Shown here: positions 11,413-21,133 of the stretch, piece after piece | How positions within the stretch are numbered: the stretch's first letter is position 1 | How the letters are laid out: each line of letters opens with the position of its first letter | Assembly (NCBI GenBank): GCA_051294375.1 | Contig: CM119263.1 | Span: 5,268,740-5,332,739 of the forward strand | DNA length: 64,000 nt | Direction of reading: 5' to 3' | Origin: Paraspadella gotoi | Lineage: Eukaryota > Chaetognatha | The notes under the pieces: model-generated | The model's database searches: none | Told to the model about the DNA's origin: nothing | What the model saw: only the letters and a program-made list of their open reading frames with translations | Program-made: the position numbers and the translations under genes

Positions 11413-13703
11413 TCTTCACCGACCTGCGACTTGGAATAATATTCCGTCCAGACGTGATCCGTCCAGTCGAGAACGTAACGCGTCTCGAATCCGCAGGCGC
11501 GGGAGATGAGGCCGAAGCAGTTGGCCCACTCGCCGCAGCGGCCGCGCCGCGTCTCCAGCAGCTTGCCAGGATTGTTGTAGCGAGGGAATCGCGTTTCCTC
11601 GTGGCAGTCGTCGCAACTGTTGTTTGGGGAAGGGAGGTCCAAGACGTCGTGACTTAATATCTTATTCTTGTGTCAAACGATAACAAAAATATGCTCAGTC
11701 GAACGAGAGAGAGCGAGATCAAGGATACGTGTTAATCAACTTAATCAACTCATTTTAATCTTTACACAACCAAAATAATTAGACTCCGTCTCTGTTACTC
11801 TCTTTTTTTCCTACGACCCCAACTCCTCTTGTCCAACCTGTAAATCTCCACTTGTCCCGCGTCCCACATCATCTCGGCGTCATTGGGCGTGGAAACGCCG
11901 AATGACGAGGTGCTGGAGCCGCACCAGTCGCAGGCCGGCTTGTTGACCCACTTGAAGAAATCGCGTTTGAACCATCGAATCAGCAGCAGCATCTGCAAGT
12001 CCTCCAGGGCGAGGGCCGGCGCCGCCTCGGCAGTAGCCGACGCCGAAGCCGCCTCGACAGTAGCCGACGCCGAAGCCGCCTCGACACGTTGACTGATATT
12101 TCACTTTTTTTAAGGTAACTACTAACTATCATGACGGTGGTTTCGCCGTCCTGGGGTGAAAGTGTGGTGGAAAAGGTTCGGTGCTCAGAGTCCACGAAAT
12201 CGAGGCGTTTTCGAAGATTTTCTCGGATCGACGGATTTGCAACAGTTTTATTTTAAACCCGCTGCCTGTCAAAACGATTTATACGTAGAAGGAAATGGTT
12301 GGGATATTTCTTCTTCATCCCCTTCTCGCTCCCTATGATGATGATGATAATTAATGATTGATAATGATAATCATCTGAATTCAGATGATCCTCTCTTTCG
12401 TCATACATGTATCATTTTGTCTTATAATCTTTTTCCTCTTTCCCATGACCCAAATCCTCTCCGTCCCACTTCTCCCTTCTCTTCTCTATAACTAATCTCC
12501 CCCCCCTTCCATCAATCCATCAAATTCCTACCCAGACGCGACAAACCTTCGAGATTGAATTTCCAAGAAATTGTTCCCTCCTCGGTCCCTTTCGCCCTCG
12601 CCAAGTACACCATTCGCCAATCATTCTCACTTTCCTCACGACGTTTTTGCTCTCGAAACAAAGGGAATACCATCCGGTGATTAAGTCTCGCTTTTCGTCG
12701 TCGCCGCCGCGGATGTAGAGGTCGCCGACGACGAAGTATCGGATTCGCATTCGACGGCGGCGGAATTCGCGCTTCGTCGGTCGAATCTCTTTCCCCGCAA
12801 CCGAGTCGAGACTCGCTTCCCCGCGGGAGATTCGCCAAGAGAGGGAGCCAGACTCGCGACCGCTAAGTTCTCCCTTTGGGATAGGATTAGAGGATGGATT
12901 AGATGAAGGATTAGGGAAAGAAAGAAATGGATTACGGACGAGGGACTGAATATCCAAATTGAATGGAATATGGATCAGAATATCTCGACGAATTCAAATC
13001 AATTAAGGGATACATTTAAAATAAAGAGATCACGGCGGCCGTTTTTAGGTCACACTAAAAAATAGCGTGAGGTCATCCCGGCCGACTGTCGGTCTTTAAA
13101 GTTGACGGCATGGACGACGAGAAGACCCTAACGCCTTTTCTTGTTTATCATTATTTGGCATCACAAAGATTTCTTCACCTTTTTGACTTGGCGAGAATCG
13201 CAGGCAGAAAACTCGGCCAACTCTTTAATGCAACGACGAGTCAGTTCCTCTTTTCGAGAAGGAGAGACCGATGATTGCAGCTTAGCGCGCATGCGCAAGA
13301 TGACAGAGACGAGATTCTGAGAGAAGTTAAGAGAGCAATGATGGAATTGTAGAAATTTGAAAAGGAGAAAAACTCATTGAAAACACTTATAATTATTCTT
13401 CACATAACGTGTTGAGTGAAAAAAAAGTCGTAAAGTTATCAAGAAAACAAGAAAAAAGTTTGGAAGGAAAAAAAAAGAAGGTCAATGAGCTCTCACCGCT
13501 TCGTCAATCTCCGTTCTACGCCAAAGGACTTCCCGCTGTTTGGTCGTGTAGCGCCAAGTCACGTCCTGAATGTCGTCGACGCTGAAGGCGAAGACGTAGG
13601 TGAGTTTCTTTCCCCACCCGTGCTCGTAGAGGAGGGGCTTGTCGTGTCCCTCTTCGCAAGTGTCACCGTGGACCCAACGATCCTGATCGAGAGGGATGGA
13701 GGA

Positions 13704-13777
<74 letters not shown>

Positions 13778-15877
13778 TCACCGACCTGCGACTTGGAATA
13801 ATATTCCGTCCAGACGTGATCCGTCCAGTCGAGAACGTAACGCGTCTCGAATCCGCAGGCGCGGGAGATGAGGCCGAAGCAGTTGGCCCACTCGCCGCAG
13901 CGGCCGCGCCGCGTCTCCAGCAGCTTGCCAGGATTGTTGTAGCGAGGGAATCGCGTTTCCTCGTGGCAGTCGTCGCAACTGTTGTTTGGGGAAGGGAGGT
14001 CCAAGACGTCGTGACTTAATATCTTATTCTTGTGTCAAACGATAACAAAAATATGCTCAGTCGAACGAGAGAGAGCGAGATCAAGGATACGTGTTAATCA
14101 ACTTAATCAACTCATTTTAATCTTTACACTATGGCAACAGCCGGGTTGCCTGTGATGCCATTGGGATGGGGCATCTCACTGTTGGCTTTGGGGGCTTCCG
14201 ACCTCAGTGACGCTCAGTCACTGGCGCGGTTACCCTAGGACGGTCTCGCTTTGCCAACGCAGAGGGAAGTCGTTAGGACTGTGGATGGAACACTACGCCT
14301 GGGATGGTGTGTTCCCCTCTGAGCCAATGGATTTGGCTGAAGGATGGTGGACGTGAGGCGGTGGAATATACCGCCACAGGATCCCCGAGTCAAGACATCA
14401 CTCAGGTTCCTCAAGCCTGAGAGGTGTCTGACAAGACTGTTACCATAGTGGGAGAGAGAGAGAGCGCGAGTTGTGGGGCATAGGCGTTTGTCGTAGCGTA
14501 CCCAGGGGCATAGCATTTGTAGCGTACCCTGAGAAGGTTGGTGTTCGATAGTAGGGCTCACCACTTATGGCAACAGCCGGGTTGCCTGTGATGCCCATTG
14601 GGATGGGCATCTCACTGTTGGCTTTGGGGCTTCCGACCCTCAGTGACGCCTCCAGTCACTGGCGCGGTTACCCTAGGACGGTCTCGCTTTGCCAACGCAG
14701 AGGGAAGTCGTTAGGACTGTGGATGGAACACTACGCCTGGGATGGTGTGTTCCCCCTCTGAGCCAATGGATTTGGCTGAAGGATGGTGGACGTGAGGCGG
14801 TGTGAATATACCGCCACAACACAACCAAAATAATTCGACTCCGTCTCTGTTACTCTCTTTTTTCCTACGACCCCAACTCCTCTTGTCCAACCTGTAAATC
14901 TCCACTTGTCCCGCGTCCCACATCATCTCGGCGTCATTGGGCGTGGAAACGCCGAATGACGAGGTGCTGGAGCCGCACCAGTCGCAGGCCGGCTTGTTGA
15001 CCCACTTGAAGAAATCGCGTTTGAACCATCGAATCAGCAGCAGCATCTGCAAGTCCTCCAGGGCGAGGGCCGGCGCCGCCTCGGCAGTAGCCGACGCCGA
15101 AGCCGCCTCGACAGTAGCCGACACCGAAGCCGCCTCGACAGTAGCCGACGCCGAAGCCGCCTCGACAGAAGCCGACGCCNNNNNNNNNNNNNNNNNNNNN
15201 NNNNGAAGCCGCCTCGGCAGTGGCCGACGTCGAAGCCGCGCCTTCTTCATACATTTTGACGCCGGCTAAAAGATTACGAGCGTTTGTCTCGATGTCTTTG
15301 ATTGGGACAAGAGCGCGGGCTCGTTTTTGAAGGAAAGGATCTTCGTATCTTCTCGCTGTGGCCAATCCCGACTCGAGTTTGCGAACGAATTTCAATTCCG
15401 ACAAGGGAGAAGGCGGAGGGGCGGCGCGGGCGGGAAGAGACGGAGGAGGGGCGGTGGGGGCTGGAGCGGCTGGGAGAGACGGCGGCGGATTGGATCCAGC
15501 GCGAAGCTTCTCTAAATCGTCGTGCACTCTTTTCAAGTTGTCAAGCGGATCGTCGAGAGGTAGGATGAGGGCCTCCACATCGCCCTCACATTCCTTGAAG
15601 CCCATAGCGAAGAGACACTCCATCGCCCCCGCCGCCGGAAGAAGTTGGGTCGTCACCACAGAAGATGAAATCTTTAAGTATCATAATTTATAAGAAATTA
15701 TTATTGTTTATTAAAGACACATCTCTAAACGCGGCGACGTACTTTAAGCGAACGGAACTTTTGCTCCGTCGGCTTGGAGAGAATGTTGCGGGAAATTCGG
15801 AGCAAAGCGTCGCAGGCGGAATTGCAAATGTCCGCCTCGTTCTCTTTCAGTTCGGAGACGCAATCAAAATTTTCCAT
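9532..15877 (-). CDS. NGLY1: Peptide:N-glycanase (NGLY1), locus with internal partial duplication
   Basis: NGLY1 removes N-glycans from misfolded glycoproteins in ER-associated degradation. Exon 1 (15743-15877) and exon 2 (14892-15671) encode an N-terminal PUB domain ([12 protein letters not shown]), then a repetitive Ala/Ser/Glu linker that spans an N-gap, then the first zinc ligands CDWC. Exon 3 supplies the second ligands CDDC and the catalytic core [10 protein letters not shown] (Cys) and WTDHVW (His). Exon 4 holds GDTC...[13 protein letters not shown]; exon 5 is helical. Exons 6-8 form the PAW domain, ending WQHGQLFR...LILNFS. Exons 3-7 exist twice. Set A is 11424-11616, 11150-11335, 10831-10968, 10183-10597 and about 9777-9916. 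Set B is 13786-13978, 13497-13682, 13179-13316, 12532-12945 and 12127-12265. Only set A is fully in frame and it adjoins the single last exon, 9532-9693. The exon 7/8 junction is less certain. Confidence 0.9.
9736..12085. repeat. Tandem duplication unit A (2350 bp) within NGLY1
   Basis: Nearly identical to the sequence beginning at 12086. It carries exons 3-7 plus the 3' part of exon 2 (11838-12085), without that exon's 5' end. The junction at 12085/12086 fuses the coding minisatellite of exon 2 to intron 7 sequence starting ACGTTGACTG. Confidence 0.92.
11363..11410. repeat. (GA)n microsatellite, copy A
   Basis: Pure GA dinucleotide run in NGLY1 intron 3, between exons 3A and 4A. The equivalent in copy B (13708-13774) is longer. 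Confidence 0.95.
12127..12945 (-). pseudogene. NGLY1: Frameshifted NGLY1 exons 6B and 7B
   Basis: Exon 6B (12532-12945) is 414 bp against 415 in copy A. A missing C near 12628 (TCTCAC versus TCTCCAC) shifts the frame inside the PAW domain. Exon 7B (12127-12265) is 139 bp against 140, lacking an A near 12176 (GGTTCGG versus GGATTCGG). Splice sites remain. These exons could not encode a normal PAW domain unless the deletions are sequencing errors. Confidence 0.75.
13708..13774. repeat. (GA)n microsatellite, copy B
   Basis: Pure GA run directly preceding the donor of exon 3B. It is about 19 bp longer than the copy-A run. Confidence 0.95.
14130..14818. mobile_element. Composite element with ~250-bp terminal direct repeats, TRIM/MITE-like
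   Basis: Present in duplication unit B and absent from A, so both boundaries are exact. It is flanked by ACAC at 14126-14129 and 14819-14822, a 4-bp target duplication. Direct repeats at 14130-14378 and 14566-14818 (TATGGCAACAGCC...ATACCGCCACA) flank a ~187-bp core. The left end CACTATGGCAACAG (14127-14140) also has an inverted partner CTGTTACCATAGTG at 14437-14450, so a TIR element may be nested. No ORF fits a transposase or reverse transcriptase, so it is non-autonomous. A fragment of the same family is at 58426-58593. Confidence 0.75.
15050..15240 (-). repeat. 27-bp coding minisatellite in NGLY1 exon 2, with assembly gap
   Basis: Tandem units of the form GACGCCGAAGCCGCCTCG plus ACAGTAGCC encode a 9-residue Ala/Ser/Glu/Val repeat. 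N bases at 15180-15204 interrupt it. The flanks are out of frame with each other at the nominal gap length, so the true length is unknown. The duplication breakpoint also falls in this repeat. Confidence 0.85.
15180..15204. other. Assembly gap (25 N)
   Basis: Run of N inside the NGLY1 exon 2 minisatellite. Confidence 0.99.
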
Positions 15878-16489
15878 CGTCTCAAGGCTCAACGAATTAA
15901 TGGCACTTAAAAGTAAATAAAAATGGACGAACGATCCCTAAAAGGTAAGGCAAAGTAACGAGCCTAAAAAAATTAAAGTGTATTTTCCTAGATCTGCTTT
16001 TTAAATTCACAGTAGAATCAATTTAAAAAGGAATCTTTCTCCTCCTCTTCTCGAACCATTGATGGAATATTAAGATTCAATTCGTTCGACGTCGAAATTC
16101 GATTCTCCTTCTGTCGACGAAAAAAAAATTTAATTCCATTTTCGTCCCGAGAATTGTTTCGTCCTAAGTCGAGTCGAGGATTTGAGGACGAAGAAAGACT
16201 TTGTCGTTAGATCGTCGCGATTCGTCATTGGATCGCCGTAATTCGTCATTGGATCGCCGTGATTCGTCATTGGATCGCTGTAATTCGTCGTTGGACCGTC
16301 GAGATTCGTCGAGACTGGATCGTCGAAGCGAAATCACTTCCGGAGACTTGGTCGATGAACGGGCCGGCGCGGCCGCGGGACTAAAAAAGTTCTATTGCAA
16401 CTTATTTCTAATTCTGTCAACAACAAATACTATTTGAAATAGGCAACGTCGTTAAAATGATCGGAATCAATGAAAAATCGCGATCTGAC
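15878..16489. other. Intergenic with 18-bp minisatellite (about 16207-16320)
   Basis: Between TALPID3 and NGLY1. About six 18-bp units (ATTCGTCATTGGATCGCC type) are open on both strands. On the minus strand they would encode SRRSNDE-like repeats ending at a stop near 16147, preceded by an acceptor-like TTTTTTAG. This could be an alternative last exon of TALPID3, but the phase does not match its exon 9, so I leave it non-coding. Confidence 0.5.
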
Positions 16490-19400
16490 CTAGACATCGG
16501 AAATTCTGCTTCGATCGTCGTCGTGGTCTTCATCGTCGCGATTTTTGACCGAAGGTTGGACGAAAATCGTTTTGGTTGGCGTCGGAGGAAGAGGAGGAGA
16601 AACTCGGCGATCCAGAGTCTAGATTAAGCGATTAAAATAATTTATAATAAACTAATAAACCGTGGTAAGCCTCTCACCATCGTTGAATGATCCACTGTAG
16701 GACTCTGCGACAGAATATTGCCCCCAGGAATGAAATCAAAAACTTTTCCCGAAAGCGAATAATGACGAGGACTGCTATTTTTTCTTTTGAAAGCCTTGTC
16801 ATCCACTGCCAAAAATGAATAGTAGCTAAACGTCAACGTAACTTAGGTTTTTAAAATCATATTGCATTACTGTTAAAAACACAACTTTTCAAACCTAATT
16901 CGCCCGAAGGTTTTCGATACGACGAGGGATTCGCGGCCAAGATCTCCCCTACCTCGGCCGACTTCACTTCCCCCGTGCTCTCCGAGTCTATCAAAAGTGA
17001 ATCCTCGAGGGGACCCGATTCTAGGGACGAGTCCATGGATTTCACCGTGTCGTCGGCGCCGATGACTCCGGCACCGCCGATAACTCCGGCGCCGCCGATA
17101 ACTCCGGCGCCGCCGATAACTCCGGCGCCGCCGATGACGCCGCTTTCGAATTGCTTTGGAAAACGAAGGCCTTCGACGCCGGATTCTCGAAGCGGAACGA
17201 AGGCGAACGCTCCGGGCGAATGGGATACAATTTGACCTGAGAAAGGAAATGTATGATGAGAAAGATAAGTAGAAAGATATTCGTAAAACTTTTAGCGTAA
17301 AATATGACGAAATAGATACCTTCAGAAATTGAGTTCACGTGTTCCACATCGACGGACGTCGAAAAAGTAGAGAGAGAAGAGGCGTCGTTTTGCGACGCTG
17401 AGACGGCGGTAGGTGGCGTTTGAGCGCCGGGAATGGCAGCGGGCGACCGGAGCGGCGGGGGTTCGTCGCGGGACGACGGTTGGGAAATCAAAGATTCTCG
17501 CGCGAGGGAAACTTGGACGGAAATGCTGCGGACTTCGTTGATGAGGCTACAGAGTTGAGAGGCCAAATCTTCGTCCGAAGGCGGTGACGTTAAATCGGGA
17601 GTCGGAACTGAAAGAGAAAAACATCGTCAGTTTAAACCAAATTTGGATTTCGACGCCAAATTCTTGACTTGGAAGTTGGAACCTTTGATGTTAGGAATTG
17701 GGTCAGCGGAAGGTAAGGGCGGAGGTACTGACGGCGGTAGAGACGGCGGTGGGGAAGAGGGCGGCGTCGCCATAGGAACTTCTTCTTTTAAAATTATTTT
17801 GGATGGAGTTTCGATGGGAAGCGAAGCAATATTTTCGGACATATCCTAAGTCATAGAATACAAAACAAGTATTACAATTACTGTTTTTATCAAAAATAAA
17901 ATTAATTTATGATCTTTAATCTCATTTACATAATGCAGCATTTAGAAATACATGTATATTGTATAAGTCTTTCCCTTCTCACTAAGAATCATCAAAACTC
18001 AATAAGTCCTGCTTCAATTTTATTTTCTCTATTTGTACGTTGAAGCCAAAAACTCTTCCCAGACTAACCGGAAATGATTCGTCCTCGTACTCCACTTTCT
18101 CCGTCAATGACGGCGTGGACAAAGTCGGAGACTCTTTCAAACGTGGCGTCGTCATCGCCGATGTAGCTCGAGGGGAATTCGCAGGCGTTGGGATCGGCGT
18201 CGCTACGGGCGTTCTCCGGGACATGGGAATCCTTTTATCGAAATCCTCGTCGTCGTCGGCTACGGCGAAATCTTCCAACAATTGGACCTCGTCGAACAAG
18301 CCTCCATCCGCCACAGTCGACGACGGACCCTCTTTTCTTTTGACGTCAACCTCAGCTTCCCTCGCCAATTCCTCCGCTGAGCACACCTCATTGCCCTCTT
18401 CTACGCCCCCTCCTCTTCCTCCCTTCGAACTGATGAGTTCGCTTAAGCCGAAGAAAGAACGAACTTTTTCTCTGATCGCTTCTTCCGTCAAAACTTTCAA
18501 ATCTTCTCCTCCGAGTTGATCTTCCGATTCTAAATTTGGGTCGATGAGAAGGCGGACGACGGAGGCGCCATCGTCGGGAGGAGGGTCGACTGCGAGGACG
18601 GCCTTTTCAAGATCCCTCGTCCTCTTCCTCCTCTCGTTCAAAGCTGAAACGATCCTCGCCCTCAACCCTTCCTCAACCAACTCCTCCACGCGGCTTCGTC
18701 TGGCGGCATCGTTGACGCGGTCCAGCAGCGTCGAACAGCTGTCGGGGTAGTCGGCGTAGGGATCTCGCGGTTCAGATGGTTTCGGGGCGGGTCTTTTTGT
18801 AAAAAAAAAGAATAAGATAAAACCATTAAAAAATTATGTTTAAAATATCCCGATCATTTTAGCAATAAGAAATTACTTATTCCAGTCGCTCACCGTCTCG
18901 CCGGTCTCCGATGGTACCCAGGCAATTGGACTAGACTAGTGGCAAAAGTCTCTTCGACGTCTTCCTGCGCTGAAACGTCGATTTCGCTTAACATCTCTTC
19001 TCGCGAATCTTCTCGCTGCTCCCCCCGCTCCTGCTGTTCCCCCTGCTGCTGCTCTAGATCCTCGTCGACTTTCTCGTTTTTTTCTTTTTCATTGGTCTGA
19101 AGACTCACGCTTGTCTCGGAAGTTGAAGGGTGCGGAACCTGCAGCTTTTGCTGCGGCGGCTTATCAGTCTCCTGCTCCGACGCTGCGGGCGGCGGCTTCA
19201 ATATGAGATCGTTGACGAAATCTACGTCGTCGAATCGATATCGAGGGACGATTTGTGGTTTGACAGAAAGTGGAAAGGCGGCGAAAGAAGACGGGTTGTT
19301 TACGCGAAGGGGCAAAGACAAAGGGACGGCGCGAGTGGGGGTGACAGGCACAGCGCGAGCGGGCGTGGCCGACACAGTTTCTTCTTCCTCGATCGAAGGA

Positions 19401-20517
19401 GGCGCTCGCCGATTTTCCTTTTCGCTCGCGTCGCGCATCGAATCACTCGTTAGCGAGCGAAGCAAGAGTCTTCGGACCAGCTCCGTTTTAAGTTTGGACG
19501 GGACTGCGTCGCCGCCGGCCGAAGGATCTCGTCGTCGCGTCCCTGAAGATGGCGCGGGTTGTGAACTGACCATGTCATTAGCCACATTAACATCGCCGTC
19601 AACTTACTCATCGATTTATCAGACGATTTCGGATCGGCTTTGAATTTTTCGGTGACGCGAGCGTCACCCGCCCCGGCGTAATTCCAAGGGATCCGAGAGG
19701 CCGCGCTCATTTCCTTGGCCTTCGCTTCCTTCGCGAGTTCGTTTCTTCGCGTCGCTTTCGTCTTCCCTCCTCTGACGACGAGAGAGACGCGCGGCTTCTT
19801 TTTCTCCACGATTTCTTCAAGATTTTCTTCGTTTTCGACGTCAACGTTTTCTGAAAGCACGAATGAATTGATGAATAAAATGAATAAATCGCTGAATGAG
19901 TGAATAAATAAAGAGAATAATGATAAGTAAATGAATCGATGAATGAATAAATATTAATTCAATCTTTTATCTAAAATCAACTTCTTGGGTGAGTCAAGTT
20001 CTCGCTCACCTAAAACTCTGGCAAGCTTGGTGAAGGCATCACGTCTTCCAGCCTCCAGTCGTTGGTCCATCGCTACGTTTCTCTCGACGAAGGAGATTTT
20101 TTCTTCTCTCGCGCGACGAACGAGTTGAGTTTGAGTCAAGATTTTCTTGGCCGTCGACACGGCGTCTTCATCACTCGGACGGGACGGCGCCGGCTCGATC
20201 CGATTATGATCGGCGCCGTCGTTTCTGACGATGGATGGAAAAATGTCTTCGGAATGGCGCCAGATTTCTGCTTCTCTCACGGCGGCGTCATCGGAATAGC
20301 GCCCGATTCGCGCTACCCTCGTTGCGGCGTCATTGGGATGGCGCACGATACCGGCTTGCCTCGTGGCGGCGTCACGCAATGTTCGTTTTCCGTCAGAGAT
20401 TGCGTCGTCAACAGAGTCGATCAAACGCGTTAAGGACGACGACGTCAACGTCTCGACACGAAGGCGCGCGACGCGATGCTCCTCCACGGCCAACGTCAAC
20501 TGACGCGGGGAGGACAT
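16490..20517 (-). CDS. TALPID3: TALPID3-family centriolar protein
   Basis: Nine exons join in frame: 20010-20517, 19608-19850, 18894-19542, 18039-18792, 17683-17845, 17320-17607, 16895-17236, 16678-16805 and 16490-16618, for 1067 aa. TALPID3 (KIAA0586) sits at the distal centriole and is needed for ciliogenesis and Hedgehog signalling. Supporting features in the expected order are: a coiled-coil-like AKKIL...RRAREEKISFVER block in exon 1; EELVEEGLRARI then LTEEAIREKVRSFFG (compare the family's HFVNEALAETIAVML); proline/threonine phrases VATPIPTPANSP and PMATPPSSPPPS; and NSISEGQIVSHSPGAF, resembling ISEGEI. Exon 7 has a GVIGGA minisatellite. An acceptor-like GATTTTAG lies six bases before the ATG. 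Identity is divergent; the order of motifs is the main argument. Confidence 0.65.
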
Positions 20518-21133
20518 CGTCCTCTAAAATCAAGCCATAAATAGGTTTGCATTTTTAACACAATGTAAAACTTAGCTAGGGGCCGGAAAGAGACGCGGAC
20601 AAACGAGAGAAAATTAATTTGCTTTACAAAGTTGGTATGAACTATGTACGGTTGTAAATATTATGTATAAAACATTAACTGATTAAGCTCGAAGAAAATG
20701 GGATTTTAGTATTTAGTAAATTATAAATGGTGATATAATGCGCTAACTACACAAATTTTCGGGAGAAGCTGCATTATATGAACAAATATTAGTATGATCT
20801 AGTATTTCTTTATCGTTTAACATCCTTGATACATCCTCCTTATAAACATCCTAGTTGAATCCTATGGTAAATAAAAATGAATTCAACAGTTGGTTATAAC
20901 TAAATCTACACAAAACTATTTGGGATCAAATATTTATACATTTTTCCTACTTAAAAAATTACTGTCCTCACACAAAAGATTCAGTTGGGATAAAGTTTTC
21001 AAGCTCTGAATAATTGTCAAATTTTTCACTATTTCAACATTTTTGGTAAAAAAATTGATATAAATACACTGCAGGGACAAACTTAGTGGTTTCAACTTTC
21101 AAGTAAAAATATTAGAAAAAAATAAACAAAAAA
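20518..21133. other. Intergenic: TALPID3 5' flank and UBN 3' UTR
   Basis: AT-rich, about 615 bp, no ORF and no repeat recognised. Confidence 0.5.

Larger units (their letters stand above)
12086..15139. repeat. Tandem duplication unit B, carrying a mobile-element insertion
   Basis: Homologous to unit A base for base apart from point changes, microsatellite length, two single-base coding deletions and a 689-bp insertion at 14130-14818. It connects directly to the unique 5' exons of NGLY1. Confidence 0.92.

Noticed and set aside
11135-11419. Leu/Ser and Arg/Glu repeat proteins from GA microsatellites
   Set aside because: Translation of intronic (GA)n runs at NGLY1 intron 3; the true exon begins at the CAG acceptor after them.
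14130-14818. Possible tRNA or other structured RNA gene in the 14-kb repeat
   Set aside because: No cloverleaf or clear paired Pol III boxes; it behaves as an insertion with target duplication.
16201-17235. CRISPR-like spaced repeats near 16.2 and 17.1 kb
   Set aside because: Contiguous 18-bp minisatellites without unique spacers, in a eukaryotic genome.
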